From Prochlorococcus sp. AG-347-I04 (lineage in GTDB: Bacteria > Cyanobacteriota > Cyanobacteriia > PCC-6307 > Cyanobiaceae), in the NCBI GenBank assembly GCA_003281625.1, contig QCBL01000010.1:1-43853 (forward strand): a stretch of 43,853 nucleotides of DNA, read 5' to 3'. Both the position numbers and the translations under genes were made by a program. The notes under the pieces were generated by a model, which saw only the letters and a list, made by a program, of their open reading frames with translations, was not told the origin of the DNA and searched no databases. This document shows, piece after piece, positions 29,865 through 39,323 of the stretch; position 1 is the stretch's first letter; each line of letters opens with the position of its first letter.

Positions 29865-32036
29865 TTACATTTTCACAACCTCTCCAACCTTGTACCATTT
29901 ATCCTTTAGAACATTTTCATATTTACGATTGCAACTAATCAACAAGGGGCCACATGTTTGAGGATCTAATAGTAATGATACTCTCTCTTTAAAAGTCTCT
30001 TGATCTAATGAATTTTCGTTTAAAAAATTAATTATTCTTTTTTGCTTACTTACTTTATAAATTTCGTCAAAAATTGCTTTATTAGATTCAAAGAAAGTAC
30101 TTTTAACATCTTTTCTTATTAAATCAAATACTCCAGTATAGGCTTTAAATGCAAATATATTTAATAAAACTTTTAGTGGCTCAAGATTATTGCTTTGCCT
30201 ATATAAATTAGATGATTCGACCATTTCTTTAAGATGTCCAATAAATCCATATCCAGTAATGTCAGTCGCAGCATTGACTAATGATTCTTTGAATTGATTT
30301 TGAAAAAGATAAATTTCATCAATCAAATATTGCTGACTCTTTACTAGATTACTAATTACTTCAGAAGAACTACCTAGCATATTAATATTTTGCATTTGAC
30401 CAGCAAAGTAAATCCCAACGCCCAAAGGTCTAGACATCATGAGAATATCTCCAACATTCATTCCAGATTTAAGCCATGGTTTTGCTCCATTTTTCAAAAT
30501 ACCTTGAACTGTTAAAGAAATATCTATTCCTAATGAATAAGGTTTATTTGCTAAATTTCTTGCCTCGAAAGTATGGCCTCCAATTAATTCACCTCCATGA
30601 TCCTCAACTGTTGATTTAATACCTTGAAGTGATTGCGAAAGGAGATAACTCTGAAATTCCCTTTCAACTTTTGGTAATGAAATTAAAGCCTGCGCAGATG
30701 AAAGTTTTGCTCCGCATGCCCACAAATCTGAGCAAGAATGCAAAGTAGTAATTTTTGCATTAAGCCAAGGATCACTTACCAAAGCAGGAAATCCATCTAC
30801 ACTTTGCAAGATAATATCTTGACCATTTTGATATATCTCAACTGAATCTTCAGGTGATGAGGCAAAAGAATTTAAATTAGAATTTATTAATGATTTATTC
30901 AAAACAAACTGAGGAACTTTAGATGCACATCCTCTGCAATCATTCAATGAAATATTTTTTTCACTACTTTTCATAATTAGCCTTTTTGATCTGAACTTTT
31001 TAATAAATTTGAAATCAATTTTATGCTTTAAAATCCAAAAAATAAAAGAAGGGCCGAAAACAAAATTGCGATAAATAGCAAAAGCCTTTGGATTATGGCT
31101 TGGAAATATATTTACTATTTGCAATCCGATCTTTTGAGGAAACCATTTTTTTAATGATCTGCCTTCTATATCTTTTTTTAGATTTTGTACTAAAGTATTC
31201 ACAACTTTTACTGCAAAAACTCCCGATGCTGGTCTTTTTGCTGAACCTACAACTGCGCAATCACCGACAGCAAAGATTCCAGAGAAACTTTTTATCTGCA
31301 AATTCTGTTTTGTAATTATTCTGCCATAAGAATCCAAATCTAATAATTTTTTTTGTGCCCATAATGGAGATGTATTTCCAGTACATAAAAGAATCTTGCC
31401 ATAATCAAAATTCAGTTTTTCAACTAAATCAATATTGGAATTCCGTAAACTTTTTAGAATTGTATTATTAATTTTTCTTGAATCACATAATAGTTTTAAA
31501 GATCTATCTCCCCATCTTTTTCTCAAAGCATATGATACTTCAATTGCAGCAAGGCCACTCCCAACAATTACAAATGGAAGTTCATTAACTGAATCAAAAA
31601 TGTCCTCTTTTAGTATTAAGTCATAAGCCCTTAAAAAAGGTTTAATTGAAAAAGCATTTCGATTTTTAACTAGTGATTCAAATTCTTTTGGAATTATTGT
31701 TTGACTTCCATAATTAAGCACCAACTTCGAAAAATTAACTGAAGGTCTATTACTTAAAACAATTTTCTTTAAATTGAAATCAATATCCTTTACTTCTTCT
31801 TCTATAAAAGATACTTTTGCATTTTTTGCTAAAGATCTTATATCAATTAAACTCTCTTCTAAAGTGATTGATTTTGAAATCACCGATGGGAATATAGCCG
31901 AATAAACTAAATGAGAATCTCTAGATATAATTGAAACAGGAATTTCTGGCATTAATTTCGGAAACATTATCCATTTCTTCAATAAAGAAACATTTGAGTG
32001 TCCTCCTCCAATTAGTACCAGATGATTAAAAGTCAT
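29865..32036 (-). CDS. selD: NDH-2-like oxidoreductase fused to selenide, water dikinase (SelD)
   Basis: The 723-residue protein has two parts. Residues 1 to about 345 form an FAD/NAD(P)-linked disulphide-oxidoreductase-type domain, with LVLIGGGHSNV (6-16), VIVGSGLAAIEVSYALR and GIFAVGDCAVVG. From about 365 onward is SelD, which makes selenophosphate from selenide and ATP. It has DCRGCASKVP with Cys370 and Lys373 matching the catalytic Cys-x-x-Lys, and later SPEDSVEIY, CSDLWACGA, GGHTFEAR and TDITGYGFIGHL. Such fusions are known in cyanobacteria. The oxidoreductase may supply reduced selenium; this is inference. The start lies only 10 bases from the divergent mtnP start. Confidence 0.92.
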   Translation of the reverse strand: MTFNHLVLIGGGHSNVSLLKKWIMFPKLMPEIPVSIISRDSHLVYSAIFPSVISKSITLEESLIDIRSLAKNAKVSFIEEEVKDIDFNLKKIVLSNRPSVNFSKLVLNYGSQTIIPKEFESLVKNRNAFSIKPFLRAYDLILKEDIFDSVNELPFVIVGSGLAAIEVSYALRKRWGDRSLKLLCDSRKINNTILKSLRNSNIDLVEKLNFDYGKILLCTGNTSPLWAQKKLLDLDSYGRIITKQNLQIKSFSGIFAVGDCAVVGSAKRPASGVFAVKVVNTLVQNLKKDIEGRSLKKWFPQKIGLQIVNIFPSHNPKAFAIYRNFVFGPSFIFWILKHKIDFKFIKKFRSKRLIMKSSEKNISLNDCRGCASKVPQFVLNKSLINSNLNSFASSPEDSVEIYQNGQDIILQSVDGFPALVSDPWLNAKITTLHSCSDLWACGAKLSSAQALISLPKVEREFQSYLLSQSLQGIKSTVEDHGGELIGGHTFEARNLANKPYSLGIDISLTVQGILKNGAKPWLKSGMNVGDILMMSRPLGVGIYFAGQMQNINMLGSSSEVISNLVKSQQYLIDEIYLFQNQFKESLVNAATDITGYGFIGHLKEMVESSNLYRQSNNLEPLKVLLNIFAFKAYTGVFDLIRKDVKSTFFESNKAIFDEIYKVSKQKRIINFLNENSLDQETFKERVSLLLDPQTCGPLLISCNRKYENVLKDKWYKVGEVVKM

Positions 32037-32046
32037 TTAAATCACT

Positions 32047-32940
32047 ATGAATAAAGAACATTTATTACCAATTGAGAAATCAAGATTAGGAGTGATTGGT
32101 GGAAGTGGATTTTATTCAATGGATCAAATAGAGTACTTAAGAGAACTAGAAATCAATACTCCCTATGGTAAACCTTCTGATTCAATAAAAGTATATAATC
32201 TTGGAAACCTAGAAATAGCATTTATTCCTAGACATGGCAGAAGACATAGTTTAAATCCTTCTGAAATCCCTTACAAAGCTAATATTTGGGCTCTGAGATC
32301 AATAGGAGTAAGATGGATTATTGCTCCATCAGCAGTCGGTTCATTACAAGAACAGATAAGGCCACTTGATATAGTGGTTCCAGATCAATTTATAGACCGG
32401 ACAAAAAATAGACCTGCAACCTTCTTTAACGAGGGGGCTGTTGCTCATGTAACCATGGGAGATCCCTTCTGCACTAATTTATCACGTATATTGAGTGAAA
32501 TCGGAGAAAAGAATATTCCTGGCGGTAGACAATTGCATAGAGGGGGGACCTATCTAGCAATGGAAGGTCCAGCTTTCTCAACTAGAGCAGAATCTAATTT
32601 ATATAGGAGTTGGGGATGTTCAATAATTGGAATGACGAACCACACAGAAGCAAGATTAGCTAAAGAAGCTGAAATAGCTTACTCCTCCTTATCTATGGTT
32701 ACTGATTATGATTGCTGGCATCAAACTCATCAAGAAGTTTCTGTAGAGATGGTTTTGGATAATCTTAGATCAAATACTGAAGTGGCTAATAAAATCATAT
32801 TTGAAGTAGCTAAATTGATTGAAGAAGAAAGACCAAAAAGTAAGTCTCACTTTTCATTAAAAGATGGATTGATAACCCAAAAAGAAAATATCCCAAGCTC
32901 CACAATAGAGAAACTCAGGATATTTACTGATTCTTATTAG
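32047..32940 (+). CDS. mtnP: S-methyl-5'-thioadenosine phosphorylase
   Basis: This enzyme cleaves methylthioadenosine, a by-product of polyamine and related synthesis, to adenine and methylthioribose-1-phosphate. The 297-residue product opens with LGVIGGSGFYSMD, followed by TPYGKPSD, FIPRHGRRHSLNPSEI (substrate and phosphate contacts), YLAMEGPAFSTRAES and the specificity segment GMTNHTEARLAKEAEI. VTDYDCWH near the C-terminus fits MTA phosphorylase better than purine nucleoside phosphorylase. It is divergent from the selD fusion and convergent with psbJ. Confidence 0.93.
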   Translation: MNKEHLLPIEKSRLGVIGGSGFYSMDQIEYLRELEINTPYGKPSDSIKVYNLGNLEIAFIPRHGRRHSLNPSEIPYKANIWALRSIGVRWIIAPSAVGSLQEQIRPLDIVVPDQFIDRTKNRPATFFNEGAVAHVTMGDPFCTNLSRILSEIGEKNIPGGRQLHRGGTYLAMEGPAFSTRAESNLYRSWGCSIIGMTNHTEARLAKEAEIAYSSLSMVTDYDCWHQTHQEVSVEMVLDNLRSNTEVANKIIFEVAKLIEEERPKSKSHFSLKDGLITQKENIPSSTIEKLRIFTDSY

Positions 32941-32984
32941 GCTTATTTTGATATAAGTGATTATTAGGTCAAGGTAAGGCTTTG

Positions 32985-33182
32985 TTAGCCTCCTGCTCCA
33001 ACGCCTTGGTATGAACCATAGAAAAATATACCTAAAACGAAGATAACTGCAATTCCGCCTGCTGTAGCAACAAGCCATAAAGGAAGAGTTCCTTCAGTCC
33101 ATCTTCTTTCCCAGGCAACTGCTGGTCTACCGTCGGGAAGTCTATCTGGAATTCTTCCGTCAGGTCCTTTTAATTTACTCAT
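32985..33182 (-). CDS. psbJ: Photosystem II protein PsbJ
   Basis: PsbJ is a one-helix photosystem II subunit near the plastoquinone exit and cytochrome b559. The 65-residue product begins [20 protein letters not shown] and has a single helix (about 34-57) ending [13 protein letters not shown], the family signature. It is longer than the roughly 40-residue form because of an N-terminal Pro/Arg/Asp-rich stretch, which I recall as common in marine picocyanobacteria. It is the last gene of psbE-psbF-psbL-psbJ, 9 bases after psbL. Confidence 0.97.
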   Translation of the reverse strand: MSKLKGPDGRIPDRLPDGRPAVAWERRWTEGTLPLWLVATAGGIAVIFVLGIFFYGSYQGVGAGG

Positions 33183-33191
33183 AGTTTTAAT

Positions 33192-33311
33192 TTAATTGAA
33201 AAAGTAACTGGAGAATAAAATTCCCAATACAAAGACTGATAGTAAGCCTAAATAAAGGCTTGTACGGTTAAGTTCAACTGGAACTTTATTAGGATTTTCG
33301 TTTACTTGCAT
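33192..33311 (-). CDS. psbL: Photosystem II protein PsbL
   Basis: PsbL is a one-helix subunit needed for a stable photosystem II acceptor side. The 39-residue product is [20 protein letters not shown] followed by a hydrophobic helix and a terminal SSYFFN, an unmistakable match. The open frame extends further upstream into psbF, but the family starts just before the N-x-x-P-V-E-L-N-R-T run, so ATG at 33311 is used. psbF ends 11 bases upstream and psbJ starts 9 bases downstream. Confidence 0.97.
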
Positions 33312-33322
33312 GATTGTTAAAT

Positions 33323-33469
33323 TTATCGGGCTACGAATTGCATAGCAGCAATGGAACCTAAAAAGAAAACTGATGGAATAGCTAAAGCGTGAACTGCTAG
33401 CCAACGAACAGTAAATATAGGATAAACGCGGACTTCTGCAGCCTGCATTGGAGCTTGAGAATTAGACAT
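33323..33469 (-). CDS. psbF: Cytochrome b559 beta subunit (PsbF)
   Basis: PsbF pairs with PsbE to bind the haem of cytochrome b559 in photosystem II. The 48-residue product starts [20 protein letters not shown] and includes [20 protein letters not shown] with the haem-ligating His in the single helix, ending MQFVAR. It lies 2 bases after psbE and 11 bases before psbL. It was found by reading between these genes and is certain from sequence and context. Confidence 0.98.
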
Positions 33470-33471
33470 CG

Positions 33472-33720
33472 TTATTTTGTTCTTAAATCAAGTTGAGACT
33501 TCGCATCAAATCTTTGTGTTACAACAGGAGCTTTTGCTTCAGATGCCTGAAAATAACTATCCGGACGTGGAGTACCGAAAGCGTCATAAGCCAAACCTGT
33601 GTATACGAATAAGAAACCCGCTATAAAAATAGCTGGTAATGTTACTGCATGAATAATCCAGTACCTAATACTGGTGATTATTTCAAAGAATGGGCGTTCA
33701 CCCGTTGAACCTGCGGCCAT
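33472..33720 (-). CDS. psbE: Cytochrome b559 alpha subunit (PsbE)
   Basis: PsbE provides the second histidine for the cytochrome b559 haem, a part of photosystem II essential for assembly. The 82-residue product starts [20 protein letters not shown] and continues [20 protein letters not shown] with the haem His, then [16 protein letters not shown]. Two extra in-frame codons upstream (Met-Ile) are ignored, since the family begins [10 protein letters not shown]. It is the first gene of the psbEFLJ set, separated from ycf48 by a 137-base gap, so it may have its own promoter. Confidence 0.98.
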   Translation of the reverse strand: MAAGSTGERPFFEIITSIRYWIIHAVTLPAIFIAGFLFVYTGLAYDAFGTPRPDSYFQASEAKAPVVTQRFDAKSQLDLRTK

Positions 33721-33857
33721 AATCACAAATGTTTACCATTTGATCTTACAGTGTAAAATCATAAGTTCGCGAAGAAATTAACAGCTTGGTTACAGACAGT
33801 TATTAAATTTATCCAAAATTAAGATTTTTTTTATTATTTTCTTAAGTTATTACGGAT

Positions 33858-34871
33858 TTAGCCATTCCACTTAAGTATGTAACCACGCTCGCCAAGTATG
33901 AATCCTTTTTGATTATCTAAAGATTCCTTATCAAGAAAAACTATTTTTATATAGTTAGTAGGCAATGCAGAAGCAAGAGGATCTGAATTCCAAGTTTCAC
34001 CTTGATCTTTACTTACTATTAAAGTACCATTCCCACCGCCAGCCCATATGTCACCATTTGGATCCCATCCCATATCTAGATAATTGTAACCATTAAGAAT
34101 AGGGATTATAGGCTTTGACCAACTTTCTAGATTATTAGAATCTTCATTAAATCTAATTTCCGCGCCTCTTGAAAGCATCCATAAACTTCCTTCAGGATTG
34201 AAACCAATGCTTTGCACTCTCTTACTACTTGCTCTTTGGTGAGCAATCCAAGTATTACTATCATTATCAAGTGTAGAGAAGAAATTTCCAAGACTACTTA
34301 CGCTCACATAATCACCGCTAGATGTTCTTCTTAAATCTCTTATACCTCCCTGTTCCGAAGGGTCTGATACTTTTGCCTCCCATGTTTCACCGCTATTGGA
34401 AGTTTCATAAATAGCTGCAGAGGTTGTCGCCAATTGAGCAACTCCTTCATCAATAGTAGTAACTAAGAAAGGCTGGCCTGGTAACTTCCCAAGTGAAAGC
34501 CTAGTCCAATTTTTACCTTCGTCGAAAGTATGCATTACGAGAGAGGGTTGCCCTATTAACCAACCCTCAGAACCCTTGAAATCAATATCGAGAAGTCGAA
34601 AGTTCTCTTCAGCAGAAATATCTAATGATCTTTTTTCCCATGTTTCCCCACCATCAGTAGATTCCATAATCAATCTGTTTGAGCCTACTAAAAACCCATG
34701 ATTATCATCTATAAAATCAACGTCTAAAGCATTAGCCTGATCTTCAAACTGAATTGTTTTCCAAGGGCTGTTTTCATTCATCTTGACACCTGTAGATGAA
34801 CAACCGCTTAAAATAAAACAGAGAACTACAGATAAAAGAAGATTAGGAATTTTGGTAAAAAAATTTTTCAT
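33858..34871 (-). CDS. ycf48: Photosystem II assembly factor Ycf48 (Hcf136)
   Basis: Ycf48 is a lumenal seven-bladed propeller that binds newly made D1 and helps build the photosystem II reaction centre. The 337-residue product has a lipoprotein signal peptide with lipobox LSGC (Cys24) and repeated blade motifs of the form DxGx[34 protein letters not shown] and [10 protein letters not shown]. Length is typical. It lies between rubA (9 bases upstream) and psbEFLJ, a conserved photosystem II assembly cluster. The lipobox predicts membrane anchoring. Confidence 0.96.
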   Translation of the reverse strand: MKNFFTKIPNLLLSVVLCFILSGCSSTGVKMNENSPWKTIQFEDQANALDVDFIDDNHGFLVGSNRLIMESTDGGETWEKRSLDISAEENFRLLDIDFKGSEGWLIGQPSLVMHTFDEGKNWTRLSLGKLPGQPFLVTTIDEGVAQLATTSAAIYETSNSGETWEAKVSDPSEQGGIRDLRRTSSGDYVSVSSLGNFFSTLDNDSNTWIAHQRASSKRVQSIGFNPEGSLWMLSRGAEIRFNEDSNNLESWSKPIIPILNGYNYLDMGWDPNGDIWAGGGNGTLIVSKDQGETWNSDPLASALPTNYIKIVFLDKESLDNQKGFILGERGYILKWNG

Positions 34872-34880
34872 TTAATTATA

Positions 34881-35309
34881 TTAATGCAAAGAGTATAAAG
34901 AAAGGAACATAGCAGCAGCAAAGGCCAACCCTCCAAAAATCAATATATTTTTTTGTCCAGGAGGTAAACTATTAAATCCAAATCCATAAACTAAGTTCTC
35001 TTCAAATCCACTAGGTTTTGCTCTAGATCCAATATCCTTATAAAAATTTTTACCAGCTCGGCAAACAGGGCATGCAAAAGTATTCCCATCCAACTCTGAA
35101 AAAGGGGTATTTTTAGGTATATTTAATTTTTTATTTCCTTCAGACGGATCATAAATGTAACCACAACTTCTACATTCGAATCTATTTTGTTCTAAATTAA
35201 GAATAGGCTGTTCAACATTTACTCCTGTAGAGTTTTCAGAAAGGTTTTCTTTCTCAGAGTCTTCAACTATTTTGTTTTCCTCAGAAGCTGGTTGAATGTT
35301 TTCACTCAC
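34881..35309 (-). CDS. rubA: Membrane-anchored rubredoxin (RubA)
   Basis: RubA is a thylakoid rubredoxin required for early photosystem II (and in some species photosystem I) assembly. The 142-residue product has an acidic, disordered N-terminal 40 residues. The iron site follows at Cys46, Cys49, Cys80 and Cys83 (FECRSCGYIYDPSEG and FACPVCRAGK), and a C-terminal membrane helix lies at about 119-139. The start is GTG at 35309, giving MSENIQPASE; an internal start would shorten only the variable region. It is upstream of ycf48 by 9 bases and divergent from ndhC by 76 bases. Confidence 0.95.
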   Translation of the reverse strand: MSENIQPASEENKIVEDSEKENLSENSTGVNVEQPILNLEQNRFECRSCGYIYDPSEGNKKLNIPKNTPFSELDGNTFACPVCRAGKNFYKDIGSRAKPSGFEENLVYGFGFNSLPPGQKNILIFGGLAFAAAMFLSLYSLH

Positions 35310-35385
35310 GGTTTATTATTGTTCTTTAAGAACTTTAAAAGATTTTGCTTAATTAAGCGACTTTTTTCAAAATTAATTTTTTAAG

Positions 35386-35748
35386 ATGTTTTTATTAACT
35401 GGCTATGAATATTTTTTAGGTTTCCTTCTCATTGCCGCAGCAGTCCCAATATTAGCTTTAGTTACTAATCTAATCGTCGCTCCAAAAGGTAGAACAGGGG
35501 AAAGGAAACTTACATATGAATCCGGAATGGAGCCTATAGGAGGAGCATGGATTCAATTTAATATTCGTTACTACATGTTTGCCTTGGTTTTCGTTATATT
35601 TGATGTTGAGACTGTATTCCTTTATCCTTGGGCTGTTGCCTTCAATAGATTAGGCTTATTAGCATTTATTGAGGCTTTAATTTTCATTGCAATACTTGTT
35701 ATCGCTTTGGCATATGCATGGAGAAAAGGTGCTTTAGAATGGAGTTAA
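35386..35748 (+). CDS. ndhC: NAD(P)H-quinone oxidoreductase subunit 3 (NdhC)
   Basis: NdhC is a membrane subunit of cyanobacterial NDH-1, which mediates cyclic electron flow and respiration. The 120-residue product has three helices and the conserved [20 protein letters not shown] region and [15 protein letters not shown]. Length is exactly the family norm. It begins the ndhC-ndhK-ndhJ unit, with ndhK starting 4 bases after its stop, and is divergent from rubA. Identification is firm. Confidence 0.98.
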   Translation: MFLLTGYEYFLGFLLIAAAVPILALVTNLIVAPKGRTGERKLTYESGMEPIGGAWIQFNIRYYMFALVFVIFDVETVFLYPWAVAFNRLGLLAFIEALIFIAILVIALAYAWRKGALEWS

Positions 35749-35752
35749 AAAA

Positions 35753-36487
35753 TTGAATCCGCAATTATCCCCAAAAGCAATAAGAGAAATCCGAGAAGGA
35801 ACTTGCAATCCTCTTGGTGCACCCCAAGTTACTACAGATTTAAGCGAAAATATTATATTGACAAGTTTAGACGACCTTCATAATTGGGCTAGACTAAGTA
35901 GTCTATGGCCTCTCTTGTACGGAACAGCCTGTTGTTTTATAGAATTTGCGGCTTTAATCGGATCCAGATTTGATTTTGATAGATTTGGATTAGTGCCTAG
36001 AAGCTCGCCAAGGCAAGCAGATTTGCTAATAGTTGCAGGAACAGTAACGATGAAGATGGCTCCAGCCCTTGTAAGACTTTATGAACAAATGCCTGAACCA
36101 AAATATGTGATCGCGATGGGTGCTTGCACAATCACAGGAGGAATGTTCAGTGCAGATTCTACAACTGCTGTAAGAGGTGTTGATAAATTGATACCAGTCG
36201 ATTTATATCTTCCTGGTTGTCCACCAAGACCAGAAGCTATTTTTGATGCTGTAATTAAATTGAGAAAAAAAGTTGGTAATGAATCAATTTTAGAGCGCAC
36301 AAAAACAGAGCAGACTCACAGATACATAACATCTGATCATGAAATGAATCTTGTTTTCTCAGAAAATACAGGTGAATATCTAAATAAAACTTCAGATAAA
36401 GCCATTCCCTCCTCAAATAAAGAAAAAATAACTGAATTACCTGAAAACACCGAAAAAACCGACATTATTAATACATTAGAAGATTAA
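35753..36487 (+). CDS. ndhK: NAD(P)H-quinone oxidoreductase subunit K (NdhK)
   Basis: NdhK is the peripheral-arm subunit carrying the terminal 4Fe-4S cluster N2 next to the quinone site. The 244-residue product has Cys60-Cys61 ([12 protein letters not shown]), Cys125 (GACTITGG) and Cys156 ([10 protein letters not shown]), the four cluster ligands. A hydrophilic, low-complexity tail (about 200-244) follows the conserved core. The start is TTG at 35753, 4 bases after ndhC. The stop overlaps the ndhJ ATG by one base (TAATG). Identification is firm. Confidence 0.98.
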   Translation: MNPQLSPKAIREIREGTCNPLGAPQVTTDLSENIILTSLDDLHNWARLSSLWPLLYGTACCFIEFAALIGSRFDFDRFGLVPRSSPRQADLLIVAGTVTMKMAPALVRLYEQMPEPKYVIAMGACTITGGMFSADSTTAVRGVDKLIPVDLYLPGCPPRPEAIFDAVIKLRKKVGNESILERTKTEQTHRYITSDHEMNLVFSENTGEYLNKTSDKAIPSSNKEKITELPENTEKTDIINTLED

Positions 36488-37017
36488 TGGAAAAAGACGA
36501 CATAGCAGTACCCTCAGAAAATTCAATAGAAAAAGGAGGGTTTATAAGCCAATCTTTGTCTAAAGATGGAATTCCTAATCAATCTTTATCTGATGATCAC
36601 ATAGGAATTGAAAATATTTCTGTGGAACCCAACAAATTATATGAAGCAGTATCTGCTTTGAAAAATTATGGTTTCAACTATCTCCAATGTCAAGGAGGAT
36701 ATGATGAGGGGCCAGGTAAGAATCTTGTTAGTTTTTACCATTTCATAACCGTTGATAATTTTGAAAAAATCGAAAAAATTAAAGAAGTCAGATTAAAAGT
36801 TTTCTTAAAAAGAGATTCTGATTTATCAATCCCAAGTTTGTATAAAATTTTTAAAGGAAGTGATTGGCAAGAAAGAGAAACTTTTGATATGTATGGAATA
36901 AATTTTATTGATCATCCCAATCCCAAAAGACTATTAATGCCTGAAGATTGGAGAGGATGGCCATTGCGAAAAGATTATATTCAGCCAGATTTCTATGAAC
37001 TTCAAGATGCTTATTAG
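36487..37017 (+). CDS. ndhJ: NAD(P)H-quinone oxidoreductase subunit J (NdhJ)
   Basis: NdhJ is a hydrophilic peripheral-arm subunit of NDH-1. The 176-residue product has an N-terminal extension of about 45 residues, then the conserved [25 protein letters not shown]-like [40 protein letters not shown] and [17 protein letters not shown]. It overlaps ndhK by one base and the convergent YvcK-like gene by four bases at the 3' end. It completes the ndhC-K-J set, which is conserved in cyanobacteria and chloroplasts. Confidence 0.97.
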   Translation: MEKDDIAVPSENSIEKGGFISQSLSKDGIPNQSLSDDHIGIENISVEPNKLYEAVSALKNYGFNYLQCQGGYDEGPGKNLVSFYHFITVDNFEKIEKIKEVRLKVFLKRDSDLSIPSLYKIFKGSDWQERETFDMYGINFIDHPNPKRLLMPEDWRGWPLRKDYIQPDFYELQDAY

Positions 37018-38399
37018 TTTAATTTTTTTAATTTGCGGTAAATAAACATAACTGCTCTCGCTAGTCTCCTAGGATCATGCCTAAGAGTAGGAGTTATTTT
37101 TTTTGAATATAGTGGTGCTTGCAAAACATAATAACCCTCAGATAATAATTTTTCTTTATTACATTGGACAGGCTCTGCTCCTCTACTTTCGTAATAGTCA
37201 ACTAGTGGAGACTTTTCAAATTTAACCTGAGATAAGATTGAGTTAAAAATTCGAGCATTAACTCCAAAATTTGATAATTGTTTTTCAATTGCTTTGATAT
37301 GTTGATAGACATTAAGTCCATCTGTTTCTCCAGGCTGAGTCATCAAATTACTTATATAAATTTTAGGAGCATTACTTTGTAGTAACGCATCTACTATCTC
37401 TGGTACTAACAAATTAGGCAATAAAGAAGTGTATAAACTACCTGGGCCAAGAACAATTAAATCAGCTTCTTTTATAGATTCAAGAGCACTCGGAAGAGCT
37501 GAAGGATTTTCTGGTAGGTAACCAATCCTCGAAATTAATTTTTTAGATTTACTGATCTTGCTTTCACCAAAAATTTTCTCACCATCTTCTAATTCGGCCC
37601 ATAACATAACATCAATATTTGTTGCTGGTAAAACTTGACCTTGTACTGCTAAAACCTTACTAGACGCTTGAACAGCTTTTTCTAAACTGCCTGTAATTGT
37701 TGTTAAAGCTGACAAGAATAAATTACCAAAACTATGACCTTCCAGACCACTTCCCCCTGAAAATCTGTACTGAAATAACCTAGTTAAAGTAGGCTCTTCG
37801 TTTGATAAGGCTGCCAAACAATTTCTTATATCTCCTGGAGGTTGTACACCTAGTTGTTTTCTCAGAATTCCACTACTTCCACCATCATCAGATACATTTA
37901 CGATTGCGGTAATATTACTACTGTAATTTTTTAACCCTTTCAATAAAGTAGATAAACCTGTACCTCCGCCAATTGCAACAATATTTGGACCTCTGTTTAA
38001 TTTACTTTTAACTCTTAATGCATCAACTAAAAATGTATTTTTTTCTGGAACGAGCGCTTTTTGGATAGAATTAATACTTCTATTTTGTCCAATCCCGATT
38101 AATAATAGTCCAATAAAAAATATCAATGGTCCAATTAATGAAACAGGCAAAATACTTGTTAAACCTGTCATTACCCCAAAAAAGATTTCAATAAGCCAAT
38201 AAAGAGGTCTTAAATTTGTCCAAATTAATAAGCCTAATAAGGTAGTCAAAAATCCTATCGCAGATGTGAGCATCCATCTTTTTATTAACAAACCTGGCAA
38301 AAGCCAACTCAAAATTCTTAAGATTTTGTTTAATAATAAAAAGTTTGTCTTTTTAAAGCTTTTATAATATTTTCTAACCTTTTTTTTACGCTTATTCAT
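37014..38399 (-). CDS. YvcK/CofD-like protein (gluconeogenesis-factor family)
   Basis: The 461-residue protein has an N-terminal region with about three membrane helices (roughly 42-62, 65-85 and 88-104). A CofD-like nucleotide/sugar-binding domain follows: [19 protein letters not shown] (about 139-157), [39 protein letters not shown] and [17 protein letters not shown]. YvcK proteins bind UDP-sugars and influence carbon use and cell shape in Bacillus. The cyanobacterial role is unknown and the reaction cannot be read here. It ends in a 4-base overlap with ndhJ and is divergent from the ABC-transporter gene. Confidence 0.88.
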   Translation of the reverse strand: MNKRKKKVRKYYKSFKKTNFLLLNKILRILSWLLPGLLIKRWMLTSAIGFLTTLLGLLIWTNLRPLYWLIEIFFGVMTGLTSILPVSLIGPLIFFIGLLLIGIGQNRSINSIQKALVPEKNTFLVDALRVKSKLNRGPNIVAIGGGTGLSTLLKGLKNYSSNITAIVNVSDDGGSSGILRKQLGVQPPGDIRNCLAALSNEEPTLTRLFQYRFSGGSGLEGHSFGNLFLSALTTITGSLEKAVQASSKVLAVQGQVLPATNIDVMLWAELEDGEKIFGESKISKSKKLISRIGYLPENPSALPSALESIKEADLIVLGPGSLYTSLLPNLLVPEIVDALLQSNAPKIYISNLMTQPGETDGLNVYQHIKAIEKQLSNFGVNARIFNSILSQVKFEKSPLVDYYESRGAEPVQCNKEKLLSEGYYVLQAPLYSKKITPTLRHDPRRLARAVMFIYRKLKKLN

Positions 38400-38532
38400 T
38401 AAAAACCTCTTAAATTATTTTTCTCAAATTTAAAGACAATATATAATAACCATTATAAATCAAATTCATACATCCTTTTTTTATTCCTAAAAATAGGCAA
38501 AATGAAATATATAGAAGTTTTTAATATAAGTT

Positions 38533-39318
38533 TTGAAAAAATCAAAGCATGCAGTTGAAACAAAAAACCTCTCAATAAGCTGGGGGGAGGTTAATGTGCT
38601 TAATCAAATAAATTTTGAACTTAATGATGGCGAGAAATTAGCTATAGTTGGCCCCTCAGGTTCAGGTAAATCAACCATATTAAAAATATTAGCAGGACTA
38701 ATTTTACCTACCAAAGGAGAATTAAGAATATTTGGTGAGAAGCAAACATATTTGAGATTAGATCAAAATAATCCTCCTGATGTAAGGCTAGTTTTTCAGA
38801 ACCCGGCTTTATTAGGATCTCTAACTATTGAAGAAAATGTAGGTTTTCTTCTTAAAAAAAATAAAAGCCTATCAAAAAAATTGATCCGTGAAATAGTATG
38901 TGAATGCTTGGCTGAGGTTGGATTATTTAATGTTGAGAATAAACTCCCAAATGAATTAAGTGGAGGTATGCAAAAAAGAGTAAGTTTCGCAAGAGCTTTA
39001 ATTACAGATCAAACTCTCAATTCAGAGACTAAGCCTTTGTTACTTTTTGATGAACCAACTGCCGGTCTTGATCCCATTGCCTCATCAAGAATTGAAGATC
39101 TAATTAATAAGACAAATAATAAAGTAAACGGATCATCTATTGTGGTTAGCCATGTTCTTAGTACTATAGAGAGAACTTCAGATAAAGTTTTAATGCTTTA
39201 TGGAGGCAAATTCAGATGGGCAGGCTCGATTGATGAATTTAAAAAGAGTAAGGATCCCTACGTATTTCAATTTAGAAATGGAAAACTTGATGGTCCAATG
39301 CAACCCAAAGAAATTTAG
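38533..39318 (+). CDS. ABC transporter ATPase, MlaF/TGD3-like
   Basis: The 261-residue ATPase has Walker A GPSGSGKST (40-48), Q-loop VFQNPALLGSLTIEEN, signature LSGGMQKR (142-149), Walker B LLLFDEPTAGLDP (170-182) and the switch His in VVSHVLSTIERT. The LSGGM-Q-K-R signature and the next gene, an MCE protein, place it with the Mla/TGD lipid-transport ATPases. The start is TTG at 38533; the product begins MKKSKHAVETKNLSISWG. The mlaD-like gene starts 5 bases after the stop. The permease gene is not in this window. Confidence 0.9.
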   Translation: MKKSKHAVETKNLSISWGEVNVLNQINFELNDGEKLAIVGPSGSGKSTILKILAGLILPTKGELRIFGEKQTYLRLDQNNPPDVRLVFQNPALLGSLTIEENVGFLLKKNKSLSKKLIREIVCECLAEVGLFNVENKLPNELSGGMQKRVSFARALITDQTLNSETKPLLLFDEPTAGLDPIASSRIEDLINKTNNKVNGSSIVVSHVLSTIERTSDKVLMLYGGKFRWAGSIDEFKKSKDPYVFQFRNGKLDGPMQPKEI

Positions 39319-39323
39319 AAATT

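Noticed and set aside
30900..30950. Selenocysteine codon in selD
   Set aside because: The catalytic position is an ordinary cysteine codon (Cys370); there is no in-frame TGA.
33312..33404. N-terminal extension of PsbL
   Set aside because: It overlaps psbF in another frame, and PsbL is invariantly about 39 residues.
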